Made by a program: the position numbers and the translations under genes | In this document: piece by piece, positions 1-8,626 of the stretch | Layout: each line of letters begins with the position of its first letter | How positions within the stretch are numbered: the first letter of the stretch is position 1 | Source: JAJXXT01 sp963764465 | Lineage (GTDB): Bacteria > Pseudomonadota > Alphaproteobacteria > Acetobacterales > Acetobacteraceae | DNA: 64,000 nt | Direction: 5' to 3' | NCBI GenBank assembly: GCA_963764465.1 | Contig: CAVXSO010000006.1 | Coordinates: 806,001 to 870,000, forward strand | Notes under the pieces: generated by a model | Databases searched by the model: none | Seen by the model: only the letters and a program-made list of their open reading frames with translations | Told to the model about the DNA's origin: nothing

Positions 1-1019
1 AGACGCCCCTGGAGCTCGGGCAGGAGATCGGCGGGCTTGGCGAGATGGAACGCGCCGGAGGCGATGAACAGAACATGGTCCGTCTTCACCGGCCCGTGCT
101 TCGTGTTCACCGTCGTCCCCTCGATTAGCGGCAACAGGTCGCGCTGCACGCCCTCGCGCGAAACGTCCCCGCCACGGAACCCGCCCTCGCCCGTGCGCGC
201 GCAAATCTTGTCGATCTCGTCGATGAAGACGATGCCGTGGTTCTCGGCATGCGCCACGGCTTCGTGCGTCAGCGCCTCGGAGTCGAGCAGCTTGTCCGCT
301 TCCTCGCGCTCCAGCGCCACGCGCGCGGCGGCCACCGTCATCTTTCGTGGCTTCGCCTGTCGGCCGAACATCCCCTTCATCATCTCGCCTAGGTTGATCG
401 CCTGCCCGGGCGGCATCCCCGGAATGTCCATCGCCCCGATCGGCACGCCCGCGGGCTCGGAGACGGAAACCTCGATCTCCTTGTCCTCGAACATCCCGTC
501 GCGCAGCATCCGGCGGAACTTGCTGCGCGTATCGGCGGCCGCCTGCTCGCCGGTCAGCGCCGTCACCAGTCGCTCCTCCGCGGCCAGCTCCGCCTTTGCC
601 TGCACCTCCCGCCGGCGCGTCTCGCGCAGCATCACGATCGAGGCCTCCACCAGGTCGCGCACGATGCTCTCGACATCGCGGCCCACGTACCCGACCTCGG
701 TGAACTTCGTCGCCTCCACCTTCAGGAACGGCGCCTGCGCCAGCTTTGCGAGGCGGCGTGCGATCTCCGTCTTGCCACACCCGGTGGGCCCGATCATCAG
801 GATGTTCTTCGGCACCACCTCCTCGCGCATCGCCTCCGGCAAGCGCTGCCGCCGCCAGCGGTTGCGCAGCGCGATCGCCACGGCGCGCTTGGCGTCGTGC
901 TGGCCGATGATGAACCGGTCGAGCTCGGAAACGATCTCGCGCGGCGAGAAATTGGGTGCATCCACGCCGGCCTCGCGCACCGCCGTCTCTCGGCCCGCCT
1001 CCATCGCGCCATCCATCAT
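1..1019 (-). CDS. hslU: ATP-dependent protease ATPase subunit HslU (partial, C-terminus beyond left edge)
   Basis: AAA+ unfoldase that feeds substrates into the HslV peptidase chamber in the cytoplasm. The translated part opens with a typical HslU N-terminus (SPREIVSELDRFIIGQ), a Walker A GPTGCGKTE, the I-domain insertion, and a Walker B FIDEIDK. The ATG at 1019 overlaps the hslV stop as TGATG; a second ATG follows directly, so either Met could be used. The gene is the second of an hslV-hslU pair and runs off the window, so only about 339 residues are visible. Identity is clear from motifs and from the neighbour. Confidence 0.95.
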   Translation of the reverse strand, partial: MMDGAMEAGRETAVREAGVDAPNFSPREIVSELDRFIIGQHDAKRAVAIALRNRWRRQRLPEAMREEVVPKNILMIGPTGCGKTEIARRLAKLAQAPFLKVEATKFTEVGYVGRDVESIVRDLVEASIVMLRETRRREVQAKAELAAEERLVTALTGEQAAADTRSKFRRMLRDGMFEDKEIEVSVSEPAGVPIGAMDIPGMPPGQAINLGEMMKGMFGRQAKPRKMTVAAARVALEREEADKLLDSEALTHEAVAHAENHGIVFIDEIDKICARTGEGGFRGGDVSREGVQRDLLPLIEGTTVNTKHGPVKTDHVLFIASGAFHLAKPADLLPELQGR

Positions 1020-1579
1020 CACAGTGTCTCCACCAATAGCGAGTGGTTGGTATAGACGCAGATATCGCCGGCGATCTTCATCGCCCGCCGCGCGATTGCC
1101 TCCGCATCCAACCCCTCGACCCCCATCAGCGCGCGCGCCGCGGCGAGCGCGTAATTGCCGCCGGACCCGATCGCGATCACCCCGTCCTCCGGCTCCAGCA
1201 CATCGCCCTGGCCGGTCAACGTAAAACTGTGCTCCTTGTCCGCCACCGCCATCATCGCCTCCAGCCGCCGCAGGAACCGGTCGGAACGCCAGTCCTTCGC
1301 CAGTTCCACGCACGCGCGCTCGAGCTGGCCCGGGAACCGCTCCAGCTTTGCCTCCAGCCGCTCGAGCAGCGTGAAGGCGTCAGCCGTGGCACCCGCGAAC
1401 CCCGCCAGCACCTGCCCGCCGCCGATCCGCCGTACCTTGCGCGCGTTGCCCTTCACCACCGTCTGGCCAAGTGTCACCTGGCCGTCGCCCGCCATGGCTA
1501 CCGCCCCGTCCCGCCTCACGCAGAGGATCGTGGTGCCGTGCCAGCCGGCGAAGTCCGTCATTGTGTTGTCGTGGTTCAT
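1019..1579 (-). CDS. hslV: ATP-dependent protease peptidase subunit HslV
   Basis: Threonine peptidase of the HslVU complex. From ATG 1579 the product is 186 aa; the sequence HGTTILCVRR places the catalytic Thr after a short propeptide, as is usual in alphaproteobacteria. GDGQVTLGQ and the GSGGNYALAAARAL segment are family hallmarks. A longer reading back to 1684 adds 35 residues of unlike composition and was not used. An internal ATG at 1561 is also possible, and would fit better if the candidate heat-shock promoter at 1589-1617 is real, since that promoter would leave almost no leader before 1579. hslU overlaps the stop codon. Confidence 0.93.
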   Translation of the reverse strand: MNHDNTMTDFAGWHGTTILCVRRDGAVAMAGDGQVTLGQTVVKGNARKVRRIGGGQVLAGFAGATADAFTLLERLEAKLERFPGQLERACVELAKDWRSDRFLRRLEAMMAVADKEHSFTLTGQGDVLEPEDGVIAIGSGGNYALAAARALMGVEGLDAEAIARRAMKIAGDICVYTNHSLLVETL

Positions 1580-1588
1580 GGGAACCGC

Positions 1589-1617
1589 AAATGGGCTCCC
1601 GCCGTGTCGGGCACAAG
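1589..1617 (-). promoter_or_regulatory. Candidate RpoH-type promoter for hslVU
   Basis: On the minus strand CTTG (1617-1614) is separated by 18 nt from CCCATTT (1595-1589). This resembles the sigma-32 pattern CTTG...CCCAT-T expected ahead of a heat-shock protease operon. The spacing from -10 to ATG 1579 is only about 9 nt, so the mRNA would be nearly leaderless or would start at ATG 1561. Pattern match by eye only. Confidence 0.3.
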
Positions 1618-1774
1618 CGCCCCCGCCCTTCGACGGGTTGATACGGCGCGGATGCCTGGCATGACCGTCACACCAGGTTGACACTTTGTCCCGCTGTTGA
1701 CGCGACGCGCTGAAAAAGCGTCCGATGCCGCCTTACAGCCGGGAAAGCTTCCGGCATCAAAGGGGGAATGTCTG

Positions 1775-3172
1775 ATGTCCGCAAGTGTCAATTCGGCGCA
1801 GGAAGGCGCCAAGATACTCGCCAGACTTGATCGCCTGCCAGGTACCCGCACTGTCTGGACGCTGGTCGGGCTGCTGTCGCTAGGCGGCATGTTCGAGTTC
1901 TACGACCTCTTCATGATGGGCTACGTGATCCCGGGCCTGTTGCGTGCCAAGCTTCTCGCCGGCGTGAAAATCTCCATCTTCGCCGGCCCCGCCCTCTTCG
2001 TCGCAGCCACCTTCGCCGGCCTCTTCGTCGGCACCTTCGTCTTCGGCTACGTCGCCGACAAATACGGACGGCGCTCCATCTTCACGTTCTCGCTCCTCTG
2101 GTATTCCGCCGCGACGCTCATCATGGCCTTCCAGGCCTCGGGCTACTCGGTCTGCCTTTGGCGCTTCATCGCGGGCGTCGGCCTCGGCGTCGAGCTGGTC
2201 ACCATCGACACCTACATCGCCGAGCTGATGCCCAAGGAAATGCGCGGCCGCGCCTTCGCCTTCAACCAGATGGTCACCTTCGCCGTCGTTCCGATCGTGG
2301 CCTTCATCGCCTACATGCTCGTGCCCACGACCGTCCTCGGGATGGACGGCTGGCGCTGGGTCGCGATCATCGGCGCTATCGGCGCGATCTTCGTCTGGTT
2401 CATCCGGCTTGGTCTGCCGGAATCGCCCCGCTGGCTGCTCAACCAGGGGCGCATCGCGGAAGCCGAGGCTGTTACCGCGATGATCGAGGCCGGCGTGCGC
2501 GCCGACCTCGGCGGGGAGCTGCCGCCACCCGCGCCGCATGACGTCGACCGGATGGAAAAGCTCGGCCACCTGTCGGAAATCTGGCAGCCGCCCTACCGCT
2601 CGCGCACCATCATGCTGATGGTGTTCCAGTTCTTCCAGACCTTCGGCTTCTATGGCTTCGCCGCCTGGGTACCGACGCTGATCGCCGAGCAAACCGGGAT
2701 CAAGATCGGAGCCAGCCTGCTCTATGCGTTCATCATCGCGATCGCCAACCCGTTCGGCCCGCTGATCGCGATGAGCTTCGCCGACAAGTTCGAGCGCAAA
2801 TGGCAGCTTGTCGCAGCCGCGGTCGGCATTGGCGTATTCGGCGTGCTGTTCTCCATGCAGAAGACCATCCCGCTGCTGGTCGTCTTCGGCGTGCTGATCA
2901 CGCTGTCGAACAACATCCTGTCGTACTCGTTCCACGCCTATCAGTCGGAGCTGTTCCCCACGCGGGTGCGTGCCCGCGCGGTCGGGTTCACGTACTCGTT
3001 CAGCCGTATCAGCACGGTCTTCGCGTCCTTTATCATCGGCGCCTTCCTCGGCTGGGGCGGCACCGGCGCGGTGTTCGGCCTCATCGCCTTTGCCATGCTG
3101 ATGGTCGTGATCTCGATCGGTGGCTTCGGCCCCCGTACCCGCGACCTGCAGCTCGAGCAGATCAGCCACTGA
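1775..3172 (+). CDS. MFS transporter (sugar-porter/AAHS-like)
   Basis: Inner-membrane secondary transporter of the major facilitator superfamily, 465 aa. About 12 hydrophobic segments are visible. The loop 2-3 signature appears as GYVADKYGRRS, and the sugar-porter-like motif LPESPRWLL follows the sixth segment, with a hydrophilic central loop after it. The start at 1775 is chosen because AGGGGG lies 8 nt upstream; an upstream reading from 1697 adds residues without homology character. It is divergent from hslV and ends just before a strong hairpin. Substrate cannot be told from sequence; sugar, aromatic or organic acid are all possible. Confidence 0.85.
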   Translation: MSASVNSAQEGAKILARLDRLPGTRTVWTLVGLLSLGGMFEFYDLFMMGYVIPGLLRAKLLAGVKISIFAGPALFVAATFAGLFVGTFVFGYVADKYGRRSIFTFSLLWYSAATLIMAFQASGYSVCLWRFIAGVGLGVELVTIDTYIAELMPKEMRGRAFAFNQMVTFAVVPIVAFIAYMLVPTTVLGMDGWRWVAIIGAIGAIFVWFIRLGLPESPRWLLNQGRIAEAEAVTAMIEAGVRADLGGELPPPAPHDVDRMEKLGHLSEIWQPPYRSRTIMLMVFQFFQTFGFYGFAAWVPTLIAEQTGIKIGASLLYAFIIAIANPFGPLIAMSFADKFERKWQLVAAAVGIGVFGVLFSMQKTIPLLVVFGVLITLSNNILSYSFHAYQSELFPTRVRARAVGFTYSFSRISTVFASFIIGAFLGWGGTGAVFGLIAFAMLMVVISIGGFGPRTRDLQLEQISH

Positions 3173-3180
3173 CCGGCCAG

Positions 3181-3211
3181 CCACCCGTCCCCTGCCATCG
3201 GGGACGGGTGG
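3181..3211. terminator. Perfect 12-bp stem-loop after the MFS gene
   Basis: CCACCCGTCCCC (3181-3192) and GGGGACGGGTGG (3200-3211) form a perfect 12-bp stem with a 7-nt loop, 8 bp after the transporter stop and 33 bp before hisB. There is no T-run, so it could stop transcription with help or protect the 3' end. It separates the transporter from the his cluster. Confidence 0.6.
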
Positions 3212-3244
3212 CATCGCCGCCCTATCTCCGCTATCCGTGCGCCC

Positions 3245-3835
3245 ATGGCCCGCACGGCAACCATCACGCGCAAGACCGCCGAGACCGACATCGCCGTCAC
3301 GCTGGACCTGGACGGCACCGGCCGCGCCCAGGTCGCGACCGGCATCGGCTTCCTCGACCACATGCTCACCGCCCTCAGCCGGCATTCGCTGATCGACCTC
3401 TCTGTCGCGGCCACCGGCGACCTGCACATCGACCTCCACCACACCACCGAGGACGTGGGCATCGTCATCGGCCAGGCGCTTACCAAGGCGCTGGGCGAAA
3501 AGCGCGGCATCGCCCGCTTCGGCCAGGCGCTGGTCCCCATGGATGAGGCCCTCGCCGAGGCGGCGATCGACCTCTCGGGCCGCCCCTACCTGGCCTTCGC
3601 CGCAGACTTTCCGCAGCCCAAGATCGGCGAGATGGACACCGAATTGTTCGAGGAGTTCTTCCGCGCCTTCGCGACCAATGCGTTGATGAACCTGCACCTC
3701 ACCGCCCGCGCCGGCCGCAACGCGCACCACATAGCCGAAGCCTGCTTCAAGGCGACGGCCCGCGCGCTGCGCATGGCGATCAGTCCGGACCCGCGCCTCG
3801 GCAACGCCATCCCCTCCACCAAGGGCTCCCTTTGA
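3245..3835 (+). CDS. hisB: Imidazoleglycerol-phosphate dehydratase
   Basis: Sixth step of histidine synthesis: IGP to imidazole-acetol phosphate, a Mn-dependent reaction. It is the monofunctional 196-aa form, without the phosphatase domain of enteric HisB. Metal-binding motifs are visible: GFLDHML near residue 35, HHTTED at 65-70, and a second HH pair near 161 (RNAHHIAE). First gene of hisB-hisH-GNAT-hisA; its TGA overlaps the hisH ATG by one base. Confidence 0.96.
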   Translation: MARTATITRKTAETDIAVTLDLDGTGRAQVATGIGFLDHMLTALSRHSLIDLSVAATGDLHIDLHHTTEDVGIVIGQALTKALGEKRGIARFGQALVPMDEALAEAAIDLSGRPYLAFAADFPQPKIGEMDTELFEEFFRAFATNALMNLHLTARAGRNAHHIAEACFKATARALRMAISPDPRLGNAIPSTKGSL

Positions 3836-4482
3836 TGGGCGCGGAGCTGCGGGTCGCCGTCGTCGACTACGGCAGCGGCAACCTCGCCTCCGCCGCACGC
3901 GGCCTGGCGCTCGCCGCCGAGCGCGAGGGCATCGCGGCAGACATCGCCATCACCGCGGAACCCGAGGCCGTCGCCGGCGCCGACCGTATCGTCCTTCCCG
4001 GCCAGGGCGCCTTCGCCGATTGTGCCGCGGGCCTTGCCGCGGTGCCCGGCTTGCGTGACGCCATCATTTACCGGACCGACGCCGGCGCGCCCTTCCTCGG
4101 TATCTGTGTCGGCATGCAGCTGATGGCCGAGCGCGGCCTCGAGCACCAGGTGACGCCCGGCTTCGGCTGGATCGGGGGCGACATCGCCCCGATGCCCGCG
4201 CCGGGCCTGCGCCTGCCGCAGATGGGCTGGAACGAGCTTTCCTTTACCCCTGGCGTGCACCCGCTCCTGGACGGGTTGGAGCCTGGCGACCATGCGTATT
4301 TCGTGCATGGCTACGCCCTCGCCGGCGGCAGACCGTCCGAGACCATCGCCACCACCGATTATGGCGGTCCCGTCGTCGCCATGGTTGCCCACGGCAACCG
4401 TGCCGGCACCCAGTTTCACGTCGAGAAGAGCCAGGAGGTCGGTTTGCGCATCCTCGGCAATTTCCTGCGCTGGGCGCCATGA
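3835..4482 (+). CDS. hisH: Imidazole glycerol phosphate synthase, glutaminase subunit HisH
   Basis: Class I glutamine amidotransferase that supplies ammonia to HisF. The 215-aa product has DYGSGNL at the N-terminus, the nucleophile Cys91 in GICVGMQL, and the His195/Glu197 pair in QFHVEKS, so the catalytic triad is complete. ATG 3835 overlaps the hisB stop; a TTG three bases earlier is less likely. Its partner HisF is not encoded in this window, which is unusual for an alphaproteobacterial his cluster. Confidence 0.96.
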   Translation: MGAELRVAVVDYGSGNLASAARGLALAAEREGIAADIAITAEPEAVAGADRIVLPGQGAFADCAAGLAAVPGLRDAIIYRTDAGAPFLGICVGMQLMAERGLEHQVTPGFGWIGGDIAPMPAPGLRLPQMGWNELSFTPGVHPLLDGLEPGDHAYFVHGYALAGGRPSETIATTDYGGPVVAMVAHGNRAGTQFHVEKSQEVGLRILGNFLRWAP

Positions 4483-5054
4483 GCGAAGCAGACGCCCCTC
4501 CCCAGGCCACGCACGAGCTCGCCGTCGAGCGTGTCGAAAAGCGCTTCGCCGAGGACGACCTCGCCTCGCTGTGCGAGGCCGCGGACGCCGCGATCATCGA
4601 TGGCGGTGGCTTCGGCTGGGTACATCCGCCCGGCCGCAAGGCGCTGGAACGCTACTTCAAGGGCGTGCTGCTGGTGCCGGAGCGCGAGTTCTACATCGCC
4701 CGCCTCGACAGCGTCGTGGTCGGCAGCGCCCAGCTCGTCCGCCCGCCGCGCAACAACGAGGCGCAGGCCTTCGCCGCCCATCTCATGCACTCCTTCGTCG
4801 CGCCCTACGCGCGGCATTTCGGCCTCGCGCGCATGCTCACCCTGCGCGTCGAGGAAGGCGCGCGGGCGCTCGGCTACCACTTGCTGAACCTCGACGTGCG
4901 CGAGACCCAGTCCGCCGCCATCGCGCTCTACGAGCGGCTCGGCTACCTCCGCTGGGGCGTCCAGCCGCTTTACGCCCGCGTCGGCGGCAAGACGATCCGC
5001 GGCTTCCACTACCACAAGCTGCTCCAGCCCAACGGCCGGATCACCGAAGGCTGA
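4479..5054 (+). CDS. GNAT family N-acetyltransferase in the his operon
   Basis: 191-aa acetyl-CoA-dependent acyltransferase fold. The acetyl-CoA site region LARMLTLRVEEGARALGY and the C-terminal AIALYERLGY, a common GNAT end motif, are visible. ATG 4479 overlaps the hisH stop (ATGA), and hisA follows after 13 bp, so it is translated as part of the his transcript. No substrate is indicated. A link to histidine synthesis is only suggested by position. Confidence 0.85.
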   Translation: MSEADAPPQATHELAVERVEKRFAEDDLASLCEAADAAIIDGGGFGWVHPPGRKALERYFKGVLLVPEREFYIARLDSVVVGSAQLVRPPRNNEAQAFAAHLMHSFVAPYARHFGLARMLTLRVEEGARALGYHLLNLDVRETQSAAIALYERLGYLRWGVQPLYARVGGKTIRGFHYHKLLQPNGRITEG

Positions 5055-5067
5055 CGCGCAGACCACC

Positions 5068-5796
5068 GTGCCCCTCACGCTCTATCCCGCGATTGACCTC
5101 AAGGAAGGACGCTGCGTGCGCCTGCGCCGCGGCGAGATGGCGGAGGCCACGGTCTACGCCGACGACCCCGCCGCCCAGGCCCGCAGCTTCGCCGAGGCCG
5201 GCTGCCGCTGGCTGCACGTCGTCGATCTCGACGGCGCCTTTGCCGGCAAGTCCGTCAACACCGAAGCGGTGCGTGCGATCCTCGCGTCCGTTTCGATTCC
5301 GGTACAGCTCGGCGGCGGCATCCGCGACATGGCGGCGATCGAGGCCTGGCTCGGCGCCGGCATCGCCCGCGTCATTCTCGGTAGCGCCGCGGCCAAGAAC
5401 CCGGGGCTCGTACGCGAAGCCTGCCGCGCGCATCCCGACCGTATCGCCATCGGCATCGACGCGCGCGACGGCCGTGTGGCGACCGAGGGCTGGGCCGAGA
5501 TCTCCGCCATGACGGCGCTCGACCTCGCGCGCCGCCTCGAGGATGCCGGAGCCGCGGCGCTCATCTACACGGACATCGCCCGCGACGGAATGTTGCAGGG
5601 TCTCAACATCGAGCAGACGCTGGAACTCGCGCGCGCCGTCGCCACCCCGGTGATCGCCTCCGGCGGCGTCGCCGGCATCGCCGATATCGAGGCCCTGCTT
5701 CCATACGCCGACACGCTCAATGGCGTCATCGTCGGCCGCGCGCTCTACGACGGCCGCCTTTCCCTCGCCGGCGCCCTTGCCCGCCTCGCCGGTTAA
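5068..5796 (+). CDS. hisA: Phosphoribosylformimino-5-aminoimidazole carboxamide ribotide isomerase
   Basis: (Beta/alpha)8-barrel isomerase of histidine synthesis, 242 aa, starting at GTG 5068. Asp10 in YPAIDLKEG and Asp131 in IGIDARDG match the acid/base pair of the family; two phosphate-binding regions, LGGGIRD and ASGGVAG, are present. The TAA stop lies in TTAA, which also holds the stop of the convergent gene on the other strand. hisF, usually next, is absent. Confidence 0.96.
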   Translation: MPLTLYPAIDLKEGRCVRLRRGEMAEATVYADDPAAQARSFAEAGCRWLHVVDLDGAFAGKSVNTEAVRAILASVSIPVQLGGGIRDMAAIEAWLGAGIARVILGSAAAKNPGLVREACRAHPDRIAIGIDARDGRVATEGWAEISAMTALDLARRLEDAGAAALIYTDIARDGMLQGLNIEQTLELARAVATPVIASGGVAGIADIEALLPYADTLNGVIVGRALYDGRLSLAGALARLAG

Positions 5797-6965
5797 ACCG
5801 AAATTCGATAAGCCGCCAGCGCCGCCAGGTCGGGCTCAATCCCGAGCCCCGGTGCCTCGCCCAGCACCACACGCCCATCGCGCACCACCGGGAACGGCGA
5901 ACCGAGCAACGCGCGCAGCGGGTTGTCGTTGGCATCAACTTCGACAAACCCGTCGCCACCAATCGCCGCCTTGAGGTGCATCGAGGCGACCTGCCCCACC
6001 CCGCCGCCGAGCCAGTGCGGACAGAACATCCGCCCCGCCGCCAGCGAGCGCCGCCCTACGCCGAGGCATCCGCTGAACCCGCCCCATTTCCCGATATCGG
6101 GTTGGATCACCCGGAGCGACCCGGCCGCGATCGCCGCCGCGAACCCCTCCGTGCCACGGATGTTTTCGCCCCCCGCAAGCAGCATCGCGCTTGCCTCGGC
6201 GAGTCGCGCCCAGGCGTCGGGCGGCGCGTCGACCGGCATCGGCTCCTCGAGCCAGGACAGGCGAAAGGAAGCCATTGCCTCCGCGCCCGCGATCGCCTCC
6301 TCCAGGTGCCAGGCCTGGTTGGCATCGACCATCAGCGTTGCCTCGTCGCCAAGCTCCGTGCGCAACGCCTGGAGGTTTTCAAGATCCCGCTCCCGGCCGA
6401 ATCCCACCTTGAGCTTGAATGCCCGATAGCCTTCCTCGCGCTTGCGAGCCGCCAGGCGCTCCGGGCCGTCGGGGTTGAGCCCCGAGGCATAGACCGCGAT
6501 CTGCGGCTGCCCGCCGAGCATGCGCCAGAGCGGCTGCCCCGCCCGCCGGCCGACGAGGTCCCATAGCGCGACATCGGCGCCCGCGATGACTTGCGCGATC
6601 GGCCCTTCCTCGCCCGTCTGCAACGCCAGCACGTGCAGACGTCCGGTGAGTGTCGCGAACATCTCCTCGGGCGATGCCCAGGCGCGCTCGAGCAGCACCG
6701 GCACCACCACGCTCTGGAACAGCCGTGCCCGATGCTCGGCGCCCACCGCCGGGAAATTGCACCAGATCTCGCCCCAACCCACGCCACCGTCCACGTCCTC
6801 GACACGCACCACCACCGCCGGCCGGCTATGCATCACGCCGAACGAGGTCGTGACCGGCTGGTCAATCGGCACGCGGAACACCAGCGCTTCCGCCTTCGCC
6901 AGAATGAGCGACCTCTCCAATGTCGCCCCTGTCCTCACGCCAGTATCCAGGCTCTGTCCGCCCAT
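5793..6965 (-). CDS. Mandelate racemase/muconate lactonizing enzyme family protein
   Basis: Enolase-superfamily enzyme, 390 aa. The N-terminal capping domain is followed by the barrel with K184xK186 (FKLKVG), metal ligands Asp214 (MVDANQAW), Glu240 (WLEEPM) and Glu267 (GGENI), then Asp290 (QPDIGKWGG) and His317 (PHWLGGG). The set fits an acid-sugar dehydratase or a racemase in the mandelate racemase group rather than classic muconate cycloisomerase, but the substrate is not determined. Convergent with hisA, sharing TTAA as overlapping stops. The start at ATG 6965 is uncertain; homologous sequence begins about residue 22. Confidence 0.85.
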   Translation of the reverse strand: MGGQSLDTGVRTGATLERSLILAKAEALVFRVPIDQPVTTSFGVMHSRPAVVVRVEDVDGGVGWGEIWCNFPAVGAEHRARLFQSVVVPVLLERAWASPEEMFATLTGRLHVLALQTGEEGPIAQVIAGADVALWDLVGRRAGQPLWRMLGGQPQIAVYASGLNPDGPERLAARKREEGYRAFKLKVGFGRERDLENLQALRTELGDEATLMVDANQAWHLEEAIAGAEAMASFRLSWLEEPMPVDAPPDAWARLAEASAMLLAGGENIRGTEGFAAAIAAGSLRVIQPDIGKWGGFSGCLGVGRRSLAAGRMFCPHWLGGGVGQVASMHLKAAIGGDGFVEVDANDNPLRALLGSPFPVVRDGRVVLGEAPGLGIEPDLAALAAYRISV

Positions 6966-7055
6966 CGTCCTCGCCCGCCCCTCTGCTATGCCGGCACGAT
7001 CATGACCGAACCGGCGCCGGCGTTCGAGGTAGGCGCGGTTCGGCGTGGCTCCTGG

Positions 7056-7706
7056 TCAGCACTTATCCTCGAATTGCCGTATCAGGACACCCAATCGCCG
7101 CAACGCCTGCCTTGCCGGAAAATCGGGCCCTTCCATCCCCACCATGATCAAGGCCTCGCTTCCGATGAAGGCGTTGCCAATCAGGCAGCCCACTTCCTCC
7201 GGTTGGAACGGGCCGAGCCCGCCGAAACGCTCCGCCGCCTCGCGCGAAAGCTGCGTGAGCAGGCCATACCATCCGTGCAATGCGCCTCTCGCTGCCTCCG
7301 CAATTTTGGGGTCGGACCAGCCCGCCGCGACCATCTCCAACAGCACGCGGACATAGCCGGATGCCAGGTCCTGATCGAGATAATCGCAAGCTTGCTCCCA
7401 CCGTACCGCGAGCGGGAGTGGCGCCTCGAACATCGCCGATTGGCGCGCGAGCAGCCGCGCGTTGAGTTCGTCCAGCAGCGCCAGAACCAGCCCCTGCCGA
7501 GACCCGAAATGGTAGTGGATCTGGCTCAGCGGCACGTCCGCCAGGTCGGCGACGGCGCGTGTGGAAAGGCGGGCATACCCGTCGCGCTGCAGGCATGTTT
7601 CCGCGGCCCGAAGCAACACGCGTCGTGTCGTTGCGACCGGCGCTTGGATCGCTGACACGGCGCCCCGCATCTCACCGGCGCGACGCGCCACCCGTTGCCC
7701 GATCAT
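7056..7706 (-). CDS. TetR/AcrR family transcriptional regulator
   Basis: 216 aa. The N-terminal helix-turn-helix region (about residues 27-75) has the TetR pattern LSTRAVADLADVPLSQIHYHFGSRQGLVLALLD in outline; the C-terminal ligand domain is not assignable. It is divergent from the methyltransferase-like gene starting at 7814, and a perfect 20-bp palindrome lies between the two start codons, so it probably represses itself and the downstream genes. The inducer is unknown. Confidence 0.88.
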   Translation of the reverse strand: MIGQRVARRAGEMRGAVSAIQAPVATTRRVLLRAAETCLQRDGYARLSTRAVADLADVPLSQIHYHFGSRQGLVLALLDELNARLLARQSAMFEAPLPLAVRWEQACDYLDQDLASGYVRVLLEMVAAGWSDPKIAEAARGALHGWYGLLTQLSREAAERFGGLGPFQPEEVGCLIGNAFIGSEALIMVGMEGPDFPARQALRRLGVLIRQFEDKC

Positions 7707-7741
7707 GCGCTTGACCGTCCGTCATGTTTGATGCATCCTAC

Positions 7742-7761
7742 GTTCGGTCGATCGACCGAAC
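7742..7761. promoter_or_regulatory. Perfect 20-bp palindrome, candidate TetR operator
   Basis: GTTCGGTCGATCGACCGAAC is its own reverse complement over all 20 bases. It lies 36 bp upstream of the TetR start (7706) and 53 bp upstream of the mddA-like start (7814), in the divergent intergenic region. GACCG/CGGTC half-sites are common in TetR-family operators. The regulator-site assignment is inferred from position and symmetry. Confidence 0.65.
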
Positions 7762-7813
7762 AAGTACACGCCGCACCGAATCCGTCCGCCCAACCCGCAG
7801 AAGGAATCGCGTC

Positions 7814-8590
7814 ATGGCTGGTATCGCCGCCGTCGCCTACGGCGCCACCGTTTACATCTTCTTCCTCGCCACGTTCCTTTACGCCATCGCCTTCGTCGGC
7901 AACCTTCCCGTCCCCAAGACCATCGATGGCGGCACACCTGGCCCGTTGCTACCGTCCCTCATCACGGACCTGCTGTTACTCGGCCTCTTCGCCGTTCAAC
8001 ACAGCGTTATGGCGCGACGCGGGTTCAAGCGCTGGTGGACCCGCTTCGTTCCCCGCCCGGTGGAGCGATCGACCTATGTACTCTTCGCCACCGCTGCCCT
8101 CGCCCTGCTGCTCTGGCAATGGCGTCCCTTGCCGCAATCGATATGGATCGTGGGCTCGCCAGCCGCCACCGTGCTACGGGCCGTCGCCTGGATCGGTTGG
8201 ACGATGGTTCTGGTCAGCACCTTTCTGATCAGTCATTTCGAGCTGTTCGGCCTGCATCAGGTCGTCGCACGCCTGGTCCGCCGCCCGCCACCGCCGCCGA
8301 CCTTTCGAACCCCGTTCCTCTATCGCCATGTCCGCCACCCTATATACGCGGGCTTCATCCTCGCATTCTGGGCAACACCCATGATGACGCTTGGCCATCT
8401 CGTCTTTGCGGTGGCGACTACCGGCTACATCCTCATCGGCATCTGGTTCGAGGAACGCGACCTCCTCGCGGAGTTCGGCGACCATTACCGCCGCTACCGC
8501 AAGGACGTCGGGATGCTCTTCCCGCGACTGGGAAACCGCCCGACGGCCGGCGGCTCCATGCCGGACACGATAATCATCGAGCCGGACTGA
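7814..8590 (+). CDS. mddA: Methanethiol S-methyltransferase-like (MddA/ICMT-type) membrane methyltransferase
   Basis: 258-aa integral membrane protein of the isoprenylcysteine-carboxyl-methyltransferase-like fold. Its N-terminus (FLYAIAFVGN, VPKTIDGG) and the central FAVQHSVMAR...WWTR and ERSTYVLFA segments match, from memory, the MddA family that methylates methanethiol to dimethyl sulfide with SAM. The cofactor end is RHVRHPIYAGF...EERDL...YRRYR. Start ATG 7814 has AGAAGGA upstream and lies beyond the palindrome. It leads a plus-strand unit with the hydrolase/glycosyltransferase gene. Activity on methanethiol is inferred; other thiol or lipid substrates are possible. Confidence 0.72.
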   Translation: MAGIAAVAYGATVYIFFLATFLYAIAFVGNLPVPKTIDGGTPGPLLPSLITDLLLLGLFAVQHSVMARRGFKRWWTRFVPRPVERSTYVLFATAALALLLWQWRPLPQSIWIVGSPAATVLRAVAWIGWTMVLVSTFLISHFELFGLHQVVARLVRRPPPPPTFRTPFLYRHVRHPIYAGFILAFWATPMMTLGHLVFAVATTGYILIGIWFEERDLLAEFGDHYRRYRKDVGMLFPRLGNRPTAGGSMPDTIIIEPD

Positions 8591-8626
8591 TCCTGACGGT
8601 ACGTATTCGTCACGATGAGGTGGCCC

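Noticed and set aside
37..1224. Long plus-strand open frame (395 codons) opposite hslU/hslV
   Set aside because: Ser/Arg/Pro-rich antisense translation of two well-supported genes; no family motif.
1880..3898. 672-codon minus-strand open frame opposite the MFS and hisB genes
   Set aside because: Low-complexity Asp/Gly/Arg/His sequence caused by the GC-rich codon bias of the true plus-strand genes.
7006..7043. Inverted repeat CCGAACCG...CGGTTCGG between the TetR and enolase-family genes
   Set aside because: 22-nt spacer and GC-rich background; its half-sites resemble the 7742 palindrome but in outward order, so a second operator is not supported.
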